The notes beneath the pieces are model-generated. The model saw only the letters and a list, made by a program, of their open reading frames with translations, made no database searches and was not told the DNA's origin. This document shows positions 17,746 to 27,390 of a stretch of DNA of 64,000 nucleotides, piece by piece. A program made the position numbers and the translations under genes. Position 1 is the stretch's first letter. Every line of letters starts with the position of its first letter. The stretch comes from Streptomyces sp. TBY4 (GTDB lineage Bacteria; Actinomycetota; Actinomycetes; Streptomycetales; Streptomycetaceae): the NCBI RefSeq assembly GCF_024213195.1, contig NZ_JANAVF010000024.1:22401-86400 (forward strand). The letters run 5' to 3'.

Positions 17746-18393
17746 ATGAACATCCTTCTTTTCGGCGCGAGCGGACACATCGGCAGCGCCATCGCCGGTG
17801 AGCTGCTCTCCCGCGGGCACTCCGTCACCGGCGCCACCCGCACCGGTGCGATCGCGGGCAAGAGCCACGAGGGCCTGACCGTCGTCGCCGGCGACGCCAC
17901 CTGCGCCGACACGGTGGCCGAACTGTCCGCGCGGGGCTACGACGCGGTGGCCTCGGCCGTCGGTCCCAAGCTGGGCTTCGACGACGACCACAAGATCATC
18001 GTCGGTGCGGCCAACGCACTCATCGAGGGCCTCGCCCGCAGCGGCGTACGCCGTGTCGTGGTCCTCGGCGGTGCCGGCAGCCTGGAGGTCTCCCCGGGCG
18101 TCAAGGTCGTCGACAACCCGAACTTCCCGGCCGTCTGGAAGCAGAACGCGCTCGCGCAGAGCGAGGCCCTGGGTCTCTACCGCCAGGCCGACACCCTGGA
18201 CTGGACGTTCATCTCCCCGGCCGCCCTGATCGAGCCGGGCGAGCGCACCGGAACCTACCGCGTCGGCGGTGACCAGCTCGTGGTGGACGCCGAAGGACAC
18301 AGCCGCATCAGCATCGCGGACTACGCGGTCGCCTTCGCGGACGTACTGGAGCGCGGTGACGCCATCCGGTCCCGCATCACCGTCGCCTACTGA
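17746..18393 (+). CDS. NAD(P)H-binding atypical SDR
   Basis: This 215-aa protein of the NAD(P)-binding/NmrA-like atypical SDR type has an N-terminal LFGASGHIGSAIAGELLSRGH and an RRVVVLGGAGSLEV segment. The C-terminus ISIADYAVAFADVLERGD is typical of the YwnB/Rv-type group. It probably reduces a ketone or enone in the pathway. A good ribosome site (AGGAAGAAGAGG) precedes ATG 17746. Confidence 0.85.
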   Translation: MNILLFGASGHIGSAIAGELLSRGHSVTGATRTGAIAGKSHEGLTVVAGDATCADTVAELSARGYDAVASAVGPKLGFDDDHKIIVGAANALIEGLARSGVRRVVVLGGAGSLEVSPGVKVVDNPNFPAVWKQNALAQSEALGLYRQADTLDWTFISPAALIEPGERTGTYRVGGDQLVVDAEGHSRISIADYAVAFADVLERGDAIRSRITVAY

Positions 18394-18421
18394 TTCCGCG
18401 TTCCCCGGAGGGGATCCGACC

Positions 18422-19678
18422 ATGGCTCCACCCGCGATACAGAAGGGCGCAGGGCTCGCCCGGTACGTCATCATCCTGGGCGCACTCACCGCTCTCGGCC
18501 CGCTGGCCAACGACGCCTACATGCCGGGGCTGCCGCAGATCGCCGAGGACCTGCACACCAGTGCCTCGGCGGCCCAGCTCAGCCTCACGGCCTGCCTGCT
18601 CGGCCTCGGCATCGGCCAGCTCGTCGCCGGCCCGCTCAGTGACGCGCTCGGCCGCCGCCGTCCGCTCATCGCCGGTCTCGCGCTCTTCTCCGTCACCGCG
18701 CTGCTCTGCGCTTTCGCCCCCAACATCGGGACCCTGGTCGGGCTGCGCGCCCTCCAGGGCCTCGGCGGTGCCACCGGCATCGTCATCGCCTCCGCCGTCG
18801 TGCGCGACCGGCACACCGGGCCCGCCGCGGCCCGGTTCTTCGCGATGCTGATGCTCATCACCGGCATCGCGCCGATCCTGGCCCCCGTCCTCGGTGGCCA
18901 GCTGATGCTGGTCACCTCGTGGAAGGCCATCTTCATCGCCCTCGCCGTCATCGGCGCCGTGATGCTCTTCGGCGTCGCGGGCGCCCTGCCGGAGACGCAC
19001 CCCGCCGAACGGCGCGTGCACGGCGGCCTCAGGGCCACCGGCCCGATCTTCCGCCGGCTGCTGAGCGACCCGGTGTTCGTCGGCTACAACCTGGCCTGCG
19101 GCTTCGCCTTCGCCGCGATGTTCGCGTACATCTCCGGCTCGACCTTCGTGCTCCAGTCCCTCTACGGGATGTCCCCGCAGGGCTACAGCGTCGTCTTCGC
19201 GGTCAACGCCCTCGGCCTGGTCCTCGCCGCGCAGGTCAGCGGCCGCATCGTGCACAGGGCCGGCCCGCGTGCCCTGCTCGCGACCGGTCTGCTCTTCTCC
19301 GCGGTCGGCGGCCTCGCGCTGCTGGCCGTCGTCCTCACGGACGCCGGCCCGGCCCCGCTGCTCGTCGCGCTGTTCCTGGTCGTCTCCAGCGTCGGGCTCG
19401 TCCTGCCGAACTCCTTCGCGCTGGCCCTGCAGGACCACGGCGACGTGGCCGGCTCGGCCTCGGCGCTGATGGGCCTGTCCCAGCATCTGATCGGTGCGGC
19501 CGTGGTCCCGCTTGTCGGCCTCGCCGGCGAGGACAGCGCGGTTCCGATGGGCGTCGTCATCGCCGTCCTCGGCGTCGGCGGTCTGCTCTCCTTCAGCCTC
19601 ACCAAGGGCCCCCGGGCCGCCGGTGCGGAGACCGGCGCCCGGGCACCCGCGGCCGCCGAGGTGCGCGAGCCGGTCTAG
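18422..19678 (+). CDS. MFS multidrug exporter, Bcr/CflA type
   Basis: This 418-aa protein has about twelve membrane segments. The Bcr/CflA signature includes NDAYMPGLPQIAEDL in the first loop and DALGRRRPLIAG as the MFS motif A. It probably exports the cluster product or confers self-resistance. Start ATG 18422 follows GGAGGGGATCC. It lies in the same-direction gene series between tailoring enzymes and the aromatic-supply genes. Confidence 0.9.
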   Translation: MAPPAIQKGAGLARYVIILGALTALGPLANDAYMPGLPQIAEDLHTSASAAQLSLTACLLGLGIGQLVAGPLSDALGRRRPLIAGLALFSVTALLCAFAPNIGTLVGLRALQGLGGATGIVIASAVVRDRHTGPAAARFFAMLMLITGIAPILAPVLGGQLMLVTSWKAIFIALAVIGAVMLFGVAGALPETHPAERRVHGGLRATGPIFRRLLSDPVFVGYNLACGFAFAAMFAYISGSTFVLQSLYGMSPQGYSVVFAVNALGLVLAAQVSGRIVHRAGPRALLATGLLFSAVGGLALLAVVLTDAGPAPLLVALFLVVSSVGLVLPNSFALALQDHGDVAGSASALMGLSQHLIGAAVVPLVGLAGEDSAVPMGVVIAVLGVGGLLSFSLTKGPRAAGAETGARAPAAAEVREPV

Positions 19679-19769
19679 CCCTGGCGAGACAGCATCCAGC
19701 AACGGAACGCCTGCCGGGGGCCCACGCCTCTTCCCTTTCCGAACGAAACCGATCGAGGTCCCAGCCACC

Positions 19770-21158
19770 ATGACCCTCGCCACGCACACCACGGCCGTCG
19801 ACTCCTGGCGGCTGCTGCCCGCCGCGCAGCAGCCGTCCTACCCCGACCCGGTCGCCCTGCGCTCCGCGCTCGACGACCTCGCCTCCTACCCGCCCCTGGT
19901 CTTCGCAGGCGAGTGCGACCGACTGCGCGACCGCCTCGCCGACGTCGCCCGGGGCGAGGCCTTCGTCCTCCAGGGCGGGGACTGCGCCGAGGCCTTCGAC
20001 GCCGTCAGCTCCGACCAGGTCCGCGACAAGGTCCGCACCCTGCTGCAGATGGCCGCCGTCCTCACCTATGCGAGCTCCGTGCCCGTGGTGAAGATCGGCC
20101 GGATCGCCGGGCAGTACTCCAAGCCCCGCTCCCAGTCCACCGAGGTCCGCGATGGCGTGGAACTTCCCGTCTACCGCGGCGACTCCGTCAACGGTCTCGC
20201 CTTCACCCCCGAGTCCCGCACCCCGGACCCCGAGCGGCTCAAGCGGATGTACCACTCCTCCGCCGCCACCCTGAACCTCGTACGGGCCTTCACCACCGGC
20301 GGCTACGCCGATCTGCGCCAGGTCCACGAGTGGAACCGCGACTTCGTCGCCGCCTCCCCGGTCGGAGAGCGTTACGAACGCCTCGCCGGCGACATCGACG
20401 ACGCCCTCACCTTCCTCGCGGCCTGCGGCGCCGACCCGGCAGCGGTCCACTCCTCGGAGATCTTCGCCAGCCACGAGGCGCTGCTCCTGGACTACGAGGC
20501 CGCACTCACCCGCGTCGACGCCCGCACCGGGCAGCTGTACGACGTCTCCGGCCACATGATCTGGATCGGCGAGCGCACCCGTCAACTGGACGGAGCCCAC
20601 GTCGAGTTCGCCTCCACCGTGCGCAACCCCATCGGCGTCAAGCTCGGCCCCACCACCTCCGCCGACGAGGCCCTTGCGCTCATCGACAAGCTCGACCCGG
20701 ACCGCGAGCCCGGCCGCCTCACCTTCATCACCCGCATGGGCGCACGCAACGTCCGCGAGATCCTGCCCGAGCTCGTCGCCAAGGTCACCGCCGAGGGCGC
20801 GAGCCCCGCGTGGATCTGCGACCCGATGCACGGCAACACGTTCGCGGCGCCCAGCGGCCACAAGACCCGCCACTTCGACGACGTGCTCGACGAGGTCGCG
20901 GGCTTCTTCGAGGTCCACCGCGCGCTCGGCACCCACCCCGGCGGCATCCACATCGAGTTGACCGGCGACGACGTCACCGAGTGCGTCGGCGGCGGCGCCG
21001 AGGTCCGCCTCACCGACCTCGGGCGGCGCTACGAGTCCGCGTGCGACCCCCGACTGAACCGCAAGCAGTCCCTCGACCTGGCCTTCCAGGTCGCCGAGCT
21101 GTACCGGGACCGCACGGCGCAGGGCGAGGCCCGCCGCGAAGCCGTACCCGCCGCCTGA
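19770..21158 (+). CDS. Class II 3-deoxy-7-phosphoheptulonate (DAHP) synthase
   Basis: This 462-aa protein has class II (plant/AroG-II type) DAHP synthase motifs: LQGGDCAEAF, GRIAGQYSKPRS, HMIWIGERTRQLDGAHVEF, GVKLGPTT, the metal Cys/His in WICDPMHGNT, and GIHIELTGDDVTEC. It condenses PEP and erythrose-4-phosphate, the entry to the shikimate pathway. A second, cluster-located copy usually escapes feedback control by primary metabolism and boosts aromatic supply. It heads the aromatic-supply block. Confidence 0.95.
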   Translation: MTLATHTTAVDSWRLLPAAQQPSYPDPVALRSALDDLASYPPLVFAGECDRLRDRLADVARGEAFVLQGGDCAEAFDAVSSDQVRDKVRTLLQMAAVLTYASSVPVVKIGRIAGQYSKPRSQSTEVRDGVELPVYRGDSVNGLAFTPESRTPDPERLKRMYHSSAATLNLVRAFTTGGYADLRQVHEWNRDFVAASPVGERYERLAGDIDDALTFLAACGADPAAVHSSEIFASHEALLLDYEAALTRVDARTGQLYDVSGHMIWIGERTRQLDGAHVEFASTVRNPIGVKLGPTTSADEALALIDKLDPDREPGRLTFITRMGARNVREILPELVAKVTAEGASPAWICDPMHGNTFAAPSGHKTRHFDDVLDEVAGFFEVHRALGTHPGGIHIELTGDDVTECVGGGAEVRLTDLGRRYESACDPRLNRKQSLDLAFQVAELYRDRTAQGEARREAVPAA

Positions 21159-21205
21159 TCCGGCGCGACCGATCGACGTACCGTCCTCACCAAAGGGAGA
21201 AGACC

Positions 21206-21583
21206 ATGTCCGTGCGTGCCCTGCGCGGTGCCATCCAGCTGGAAGTCGACGAGCGGGTACACCTGCTGGACGGGGTCCGGACGCTGTTCCAGGAGATGCT
21301 CGCGGCCAACGGGCTCGACCACGACGACCTGGTCAGCGTGCTCTTCACGGCGACCCCGGATCTGGTCAGCGAGTTCCCGGCGGTGGCTGCCCGCGAACTG
21401 GGCGTGAACGACGTGCCGCTGATGTGCGCACAGGAACTGGACATCGCCGGGTCCCTGCCCCGCGTGGTCCGCATCCTCGCGTACGCCGAGACGGAGCTGT
21501 CCAAGCCCGAGATCAAGCACATCTACCTGGGCGGCGCGGCCGCCCTGCGCAGAGACCTCTCGGTGGCAGGGGAGCCGAGGTGA
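21206..21583 (+). CDS. aroH: Chorismate mutase, AroH type
   Basis: This 125-aa protein has AroH-class features: VRALRGAIQLEVDE at the N-terminus, LVSVLFTATPDLVSEFPAVAAR, and a C-terminal RVVRILAYAET. It converts chorismate to prephenate. Start ATG follows AAGGGAGAAG. The stop overlaps the prephenate dehydrogenase start by GTGA, so the two enzymes are translationally coupled, feeding prephenate straight toward 4-hydroxyphenylpyruvate. Confidence 0.93.
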   Translation: MSVRALRGAIQLEVDERVHLLDGVRTLFQEMLAANGLDHDDLVSVLFTATPDLVSEFPAVAARELGVNDVPLMCAQELDIAGSLPRVVRILAYAETELSKPEIKHIYLGGAAALRRDLSVAGEPR

Positions 21584-22707
21584 TCCGCTCCGCCGCGGTG
21601 GTGGGGACGGGACTCATCGGAACCTCCATCGCGCTGGCCCTCTCCCGCCGCGGGGTGGCCGTCCACCTGATCGACGAGAACGAGTCGGCCGCCCGCACCG
21701 CCGCCTCACTGGGTGCCGGTACGGTCGGCCCCCCGAAGAACACGGTCGACCTGGCCGTCCTGGCCGTTCCGCCGGCCCAGGTCGGCGCGGTGCTCGCGGC
21801 CCAGCAGAAGCGCGGCCTCGCCCGCTCGTACACCGACGTCGCCAGCGTCAAGACCGGGCCGGAGATCGGGGTGCTCGCCGCCGGCGCCGACCCCGTGACC
21901 TTCATCGGCGGACACCCCATGGCCGGCAGGGAGCGGTCCGGCCCGCTCGCCGCCTGCGCCACGCTCTTCGAGGGCCGCTCCTGGGTCCTGACGCCCACGG
22001 CCGACACCGGCCGCGAGGCGTTCAACATGGCGCTCGTGATGGTCTCCCTGTGCGGGGCGGTGCCCGTCGTGATGGACAGCGAGGTGCACGACCGGGCCGT
22101 GGCCCGGGTCTCGCACACCCCCCACGTCGTCGCCTCGCTGATGGCCGCGCGCCTCCAGCACCTCCCGGAGGACGCCTGCCGCCTCGCCGGCCAGGGGCTG
22201 CGCGACGTGACCCGGATCGCCGGGGGAGACCCCCGGCTGTGGAGCGACATCCTGGAGTCCAACGCCACCGCGGTCGCCGACGTGCTGACCGAACTCGCCG
22301 AGGACCTCCAGGTCACCGTGGCCGCCCTGCGGGGCCTCGCCACCGACGACGCTGACGAACGAGCCCAGGGCACCACGTTCCTGGCCGACCTGCTCGGCCG
22401 CGGCATCATCGGCCGCGACCGCATCCCGGGCAAGCACGGGCACCCGGTGCCCGCGTGCGCCCCGGTCCGCGTCCTGATCGGGGACCAGCCGGGCGAACTC
22501 GCCCGACTCCTCGCGAGCGCCGCCGAACTCGGCGTCAACATCGAGGACATGACCATCGACCACTCACCCGGCGACGAGAGCGGCCTGGTCGAGCTGATGG
22601 TCGCCCGCGGGGCCGCCGCCGGCATGGCCCAGGGCCTGATGGGCGCCGGCTGGCGGGTCCAGCGGATGGGGCCGATCGAGGCCCCGCCGGTGGCCGTCGG
22701 GGTCTGA
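21580..22707 (+). CDS. tyrA: Prephenate dehydrogenase with C-terminal ACT-like domain
   Basis: This 375-aa protein has an N-terminal VVGTGLIGTSIALALS Rossmann loop, FIGGHPMAGRERSGP with the catalytic His, and DSEVHDRAVARVSHTPHVVA. Residues from about 295 form an ACT-like segment (LIGDQPGELARLL..LGVNIEDM). It oxidatively decarboxylates prephenate to 4-hydroxyphenylpyruvate. GTG start overlaps the mutase stop. The ACT region could allow tyrosine feedback. Confidence 0.94.
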   Translation: MIRSAAVVGTGLIGTSIALALSRRGVAVHLIDENESAARTAASLGAGTVGPPKNTVDLAVLAVPPAQVGAVLAAQQKRGLARSYTDVASVKTGPEIGVLAAGADPVTFIGGHPMAGRERSGPLAACATLFEGRSWVLTPTADTGREAFNMALVMVSLCGAVPVVMDSEVHDRAVARVSHTPHVVASLMAARLQHLPEDACRLAGQGLRDVTRIAGGDPRLWSDILESNATAVADVLTELAEDLQVTVAALRGLATDDADERAQGTTFLADLLGRGIIGRDRIPGKHGHPVPACAPVRVLIGDQPGELARLLASAAELGVNIEDMTIDHSPGDESGLVELMVARGAAAGMAQGLMGAGWRVQRMGPIEAPPVAVGV

Positions 22708-22798
22708 TCCCGCGTCCGCGCATCCCCGTACGCCGCCTTCCGTCACACCATGCCGTCACACCACGCCGTCCACCACGCCGCACGACAGAGGATCACCC

Positions 22799-23986
22799 TT
22801 GAGTACTTTGCGATGGCTCACCGCGGGCGAATCGCACGGCCCCGCCCTCACCGCCGTCCTCGAAGGCCTGCCCGCCGGAGTGGAGATCTCCACCAAGGCG
22901 GTCGCCGACTCCCTCGCCCGTCGCCGCCTCGGCCACGGCCGCGGCGCCCGGATGGCCTTCGAGCGGGACGAGGTGACCTTCCTCGGCGGCGTCCGTCACG
23001 GCCTCACCCAGGGCGGACCGGTCTCGGTCCAGGTCGGCAATACCGAATGGCCCAAGTGGGAGACGGTGATGGCCGCCGACGGCGTGGATCCGGAGGTGCT
23101 GGCCGGCCGGGCGCGCAACGCCCCGCTCTCCCGCCCCCGCCCCGGCCACGCCGACCTCGCCGGGATGCAGAAGTACGGCTTCGACGACGCCCGGCCGGTG
23201 CTGGAGCGGGCCAGCGCCCGCGAGACCGCCGCCCGGGTCGCCGTTGGGGAACTCGCCCGGGCCTTCCTCAAGCAGGCGTACGGGATCACGATCGTCAGCC
23301 ACGTCGTCTCGCTCGGCGCGGCCGTCGCACCCGAGGGACTGGTGCCGGAGCCGTACGACACCGAGCGCGTGGACGCCGACCCGGTGCGCTGCCTGGACCC
23401 GGAGGCCTCCGCCGCGATGGTCGCCGAGGTCGACCGGGCCCACGAGAACGGCGACACCCTCGGCGGGGTCGTCGAGGTGCTCGCGTACGGGCTTCCGCCG
23501 GGCCTGGGCAGCTACGTCCACGGCGACCGGCGCATCGACTCCCGTCTCGCGGCCGCCCTCATGGGCATCCAGGCCATCAAGGGCGTCGAGTTCGGCGACG
23601 GCTTCGGCCTCGCCAGGGTCCCGGGCTCCCTCGCCCACGACGAGATCGAGCGGGACGGGGAAGGAGCCATCCGCCGCCGTACGGCCCGGTCCGGCGGGGT
23701 CGAGGGCGGGATGACCACCGGCGAACCGCTGCGGGTGCGCGCCGCCATGAAGCCCATCGCCACCGTGCCGCGCGCCCTGGCCACCGTCGACGTCGCCACC
23801 GGCGAGCCGGCCGTCGCCCACCACCAGCGCTCCGACGTCTGCGCGGTGCCCGCCGCGGCCGTCGTGGCCGAGGCGATGACGGCGCTGGTCCTCGCGCACG
23901 CCGCGCTGGAGAAGTTCGGCGGGGACTCCGTCGCCGAGACCGCCCGCAACCACCGGAGTTACCTCGACCACCTGGCCGTCCGGTGA
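22799..23986 (+). CDS. aroC: Chorismate synthase
   Basis: This 395-aa protein starts at TTG (LRWLTAGESHGPALTA). It has the FMN/EPSP motifs RRRLGHGRGARM, SRPRPGHADLAG, the late RSDVCAVPAAAVVAEAM and the ending ETARNHRSYL. It converts EPSP to chorismate. AGAGGATC precedes the start. The stop overlaps the DHQ synthase GTG (GTGA). A second chorismate synthase beside the usual housekeeping copy is expected for a dedicated supply pathway. Confidence 0.95.
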   Translation: MSTLRWLTAGESHGPALTAVLEGLPAGVEISTKAVADSLARRRLGHGRGARMAFERDEVTFLGGVRHGLTQGGPVSVQVGNTEWPKWETVMAADGVDPEVLAGRARNAPLSRPRPGHADLAGMQKYGFDDARPVLERASARETAARVAVGELARAFLKQAYGITIVSHVVSLGAAVAPEGLVPEPYDTERVDADPVRCLDPEASAAMVAEVDRAHENGDTLGGVVEVLAYGLPPGLGSYVHGDRRIDSRLAAALMGIQAIKGVEFGDGFGLARVPGSLAHDEIERDGEGAIRRRTARSGGVEGGMTTGEPLRVRAAMKPIATVPRALATVDVATGEPAVAHHQRSDVCAVPAAAVVAEAMTALVLAHAALEKFGGDSVAETARNHRSYLDHLAVR

Positions 23987-25065
23987 GCGCGCCGACGCCG
24001 GCCGTGGTGGAGGGCTCCCGGATCCGGATCGGCGGTGAGCACCCGTACGAGGCCGTCGTGGGCCACGGGCTGACCTGCGAGACCGGTCGCGTCCTGGGCC
24101 CCGAGCCGCTGCGGGTGGCCGTGGTGCACTCCCGCACGCTGCTGCCGACCGCCCGCCGGATCGCCCGGGAGCTGACCGGCGAGGGACGCATCGTGGTCTC
24201 CCTCGAAGTGCCCGAGGGCGAGGCCGCCAAGGACATGACCGTGGTGGTGGGCCTGTGGCGGGCCCTCGCCGACGCCGGGTTCACCCGCTCCGACGCCGTC
24301 GTGGCCGTCGGCGGCGGCGCCACCACCGACCTCGCCGGGTTCGCCGCCGCGGGCTGGCTGCGCGGCGTGCGGCTGGTGCTCGTACCGACCACCCTGCTGG
24401 GCATGGTCGACGCCGCCATCGGCGGGAAGACCGCCGTCAACCTGCCCCAGGGCAAGAACCTGGTCGGCGCCTTCCACCCGCCCGCCGGGGTGCTGTGCGA
24501 CCTGGACCTGCTGGACACCCTGCCGCCCGCCGACTACGCCAGCGGCCTCGCCGAGGTCATCAAGGCCGGCTTCATCGCCGACCCGGAGATCCTGCGCCTG
24601 GTCGAGGCGGACCCCGCCGGGGCCGTGCACACCCGGGAGCTCGTGGAGCGCGCGATCCGGGTCAAGGCGGAGGTCGTCACCGAGGACTTCCGGGAGGACG
24701 GCCGTCGCGAACACCTCAACTACGGCCACACCCTGGGCCACGCCATCGAGCGGGTCTCCGGCTACCGGGTCCGGCACGGCCACGCGGTGGCCGCCGGCAT
24801 GGTCTTCGCCGCCGAACTCGCCCGGCTCGACGGCCGGCTGTCCGCCGCCGACGCCGAGCGCCACCGCACCCTGCTCGCCGCCGCCGGCCTGCCCACCACC
24901 CACGGCGGAGCCTGGGCCCCGCTGCGCGACGCGATGGGCATCGACAAGAAGACCCGGGGCAACCGGCTGCGGTTCGTGGTGCTCGACGCCATCGCCCGGC
25001 CCGCCCTGTTCACCGCCCCCGACGAGGGCCTGCTCGCCGCCGCCTACGAGCGGCTGGGCCGATGA
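23983..25065 (+). CDS. aroB: 3-Dehydroquinate synthase
   Basis: This 360-aa protein has the NAD motif VAVGGGATTDLAGFAAA, PTTLLGMVDAAIGGKTAVN, GLAEVIKAGFIAD, and the zinc-ligand helix LNYGHTLGHAIERV. It converts DAHP to 3-dehydroquinate. GTG start at 23983 overlaps the chorismate synthase stop. Its own TGA sits inside an ATGA that opens a small frame leading to the transketolase gene. Confidence 0.95.
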   Translation: MSAPTPAVVEGSRIRIGGEHPYEAVVGHGLTCETGRVLGPEPLRVAVVHSRTLLPTARRIARELTGEGRIVVSLEVPEGEAAKDMTVVVGLWRALADAGFTRSDAVVAVGGGATTDLAGFAAAGWLRGVRLVLVPTTLLGMVDAAIGGKTAVNLPQGKNLVGAFHPPAGVLCDLDLLDTLPPADYASGLAEVIKAGFIADPEILRLVEADPAGAVHTRELVERAIRVKAEVVTEDFREDGRREHLNYGHTLGHAIERVSGYRVRHGHAVAAGMVFAAELARLDGRLSAADAERHRTLLAAAGLPTTHGGAWAPLRDAMGIDKKTRGNRLRFVVLDAIARPALFTAPDEGLLAAAYERLGR

Positions 25066-25262
25066 GCAGGCCCGGCGTCCGCTACGCCCTTGCCCGCGCC
25101 GTCCGGCGTGCCCGCGCGGTCCGCCACGGCGGATCGGTCCGCCCGGCCGGGCAGGCCGGCGGGGGCGCAGCACCTGAACGCACCGCAGGCCTCGTACGCG
25201 TGGGTCTTGTGGCAGGAACCGCATCCGTACCCGAATCCCCCGAACAGGAAGGCCCGAGATGA
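25062..25262 (+). CDS. Possible 66-aa coupling ORF between aroB and transketolase
   Basis: An ATGA overlaps the aroB stop, and the frame stays open for 66 codons to a TGA within the ATGA of the transketolase start. The product would be Arg/Gly/Ala-rich (opens MSRPGVRYALARAVRR) with no family I recognise. It may be a real small protein, a translational-coupling device, or chance in high-GC DNA. Confidence 0.3.
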   Translation: MSRPGVRYALARAVRRARAVRHGGSVRPAGQAGGGAAPERTAGLVRVGLVAGTASVPESPEQEGPR

Positions 25263-27390
25263 CCGTCGCCACCGCCCCGCAGGCGCCTGCGCCCGCCCTG
25301 CTCTGGGGGGACGCCGACCGCCGGGCCGTCGAGGTCGCCCGTGCGCTGACCGTGGACGCGGTCGAGGCGGCCGGCCACGGCCACCCCGGCACCGCCATGA
25401 GCCTCGCCCCGGCCGCCTTCCTGCTCTTCCAGCGGCTGCTGCGGCACGACCCCCGGGACCCGCGCTGGGCCGGCCGCGACCGGTTCGTGCTCTCCTGCGG
25501 CCACGCCAGCCTGACCCTCTACACGCAGCTCTACCTGTCGGGCTACGGGCTCACCCTCGACGACCTCAAGGGCCTGCGCACCGAGGGCAGTCTGACCCCC
25601 GCGCACCCCGAGTACGGGCACACCCCTGGCGTTGAGACCACCACCGGCCCGCTCGGCCAGGGCCTCGCCAACGCGGTGGGCATGGCCATGGCCGCCCGCC
25701 GCGAGCGCGGCCTGTTCGACCCGGAGGCGCCCCCGGCACCTCCCCCTTCGACCACACCGTCTGGGCGATCGCCTCCGAGGGCGACCTCGAGGAGGGCGTC
25801 GCGCACGAGGCCAGCTCGTTGGCCGGGCACCAGCGCCTGGGCAACCTGGTCGTCCTCTACGACGAGAACCGCATCTCCATCGAGGACGACCGGCAGATCG
25901 CCCACTCCGAGGACACCCTCGCCCGCTACCGGGCGTACGGCTGGCACGTGCAGGAAGTCGACTGGACTGCGGGCGGGGAGTATCGGGAGGACGTGGAGGC
26001 CCTGCACCGGGCGCTCGTCACTGCCCGCGAGACCACCGACCGGCCCTCCCTCGTATCGCTGCGCACGATCATCGGCTGGCCCGCGCCGAAGAAGCGGAAC
26101 ACCGGCGGCATCCACGGATCCGCCCTCGGCGCCGAGGAGGCCGCCGCCGCGAAGGCGGCGATGGGGCTCGACCCCGCGCTCTCCTTCCAGGTCCCCGCCG
26201 AAGTCCTCGCCCACGCCCGCCGGGTCGCCGACCGCGGTGCCGAGGCGCACCGGCAGTGGGACAAGACGCTGGCCGACTGGCGCGCGCTGAACCCCGGGCG
26301 CGCCGAGCTGTTCGACCGGCTCTCCGAGCGCCGGCTGCCCGAGGGGTGGGCGGACGCGCTGCCCGTCTTCGAGGCGGGCGGCCAGATCGCGACCCGCAAG
26401 GCGTCGGGGGAGGTGCTGAACGCGCTGGCCCCCGTCCTGCCCGAGCTGTGGGGCGGATCGGCGGACCTGGCGGAGTCCAACCTCACCACCATGAAGGGCG
26501 AGCCCTCCTTCATCCCCGAGGAGCTGGCGACCGGGGCGTACTCCGGCCACCAGTACGGGAGGACCCTGCACTTCGGGATCCGCGAGCACGCGATGGGGGC
26601 CATCCTCAACGGCATTGCCCTGCACGGCGGGACGCGCCCCTACGGCGGCACCTTCCTCGTCTTCTCCGACTACATGCGCCCGGCGGTCCGCCTCGCCGCG
26701 ATGATGAAGCTGCCCGTCACCTACGTCTGGACCCACGACTCCATCGGGCTCGGCGAGGACGGCCCCACCCACCAGCCCGTCGAGCACCTCTGGTCGCTGC
26801 GCGCGATCCCCGGCCTGGACGTGGTCCGGCCCGCCGATGCCAACGAGACGGCCGTCGCCTGGCGGACCATCCTGGAGAACGACGACCGCCCGGCGGGCCT
26901 GTGCCTGTCCCGGCAGAACCTGCCCGTGCTGGAACGCAGCCAGGAGAGCGGGCTGTCCCCCGCCGAAGGCGCCGCGCGCGGCGGCTACGTCCTGGCCGAG
27001 GCGGAGGGGGGACGCCCCGGGGCCATCCTCATCGCCACCGGCAGCGAGGTGCCCATCGCCCTCGATGCCCGCCGCATCCTCCAGGACGGGGGCCTCCCCA
27101 CCCGCGTCGTGTCCATGCCCTGCCTGGAGTGGTTCCAGGCGCAGGAGGAGGAGTACCGCGAGGCGGTGCTGCCCGCCGCGGTGGCCGCCCGGGTCTCCGT
27201 CGAGGCGGGCTCCAGCCTCGGCTGGTACGCCCTGGTCGGCGCGGCCGGCACCTCGCTGGGCATCGACTCCTTCGGCGCCTCCGCCCCGTACCAGTCCCTG
27301 TACGAACTCCACGGGCTGACGGCGCCGAAGGTCGCCGCGGCCGCCCGCGCGAGCGTCGAGCGGGCGCAGCGGAAGGCCGACGCCCGATGA
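25259..27390 (+). pseudogene. tkt: Transketolase, apparently frameshifted
   Basis: This reads as a transketolase of about 710 aa if one base is restored. The N-terminal part (GHGHPGTAMSLAP, GPLGQGLANAVGMAMA) is in one frame, and from about 25735 the frame slips by -1 at a five-C run (25730-25734). In the other frame it continues with ASEGDLEEGVAHEAS, VLYDENRISIEDD, the thiamine-binding and IREHAMGAILNGIALHGG motifs, and SFGASAPYQSLY. It would supply erythrose-4-phosphate for DAHP synthase. The slip could be a sequencing error in a homopolymer, a real mutation, or (less likely) programmed. As written, only about 170 aa are made from the first start. Confidence 0.85.

Noticed and set aside
22750..25065. 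771-aa fusion ending in DHQ synthase
   Set aside because: The first part is a shadow of chorismate synthase; the GTGA start at 23983 is the natural DHQ synthase start.
25700..25760. Programmed -1 frameshift in the transketolase
   Set aside because: A CCCCC run without a slippery heptamer or a clear stimulatory stem makes a sequencing error or mutation more likely.
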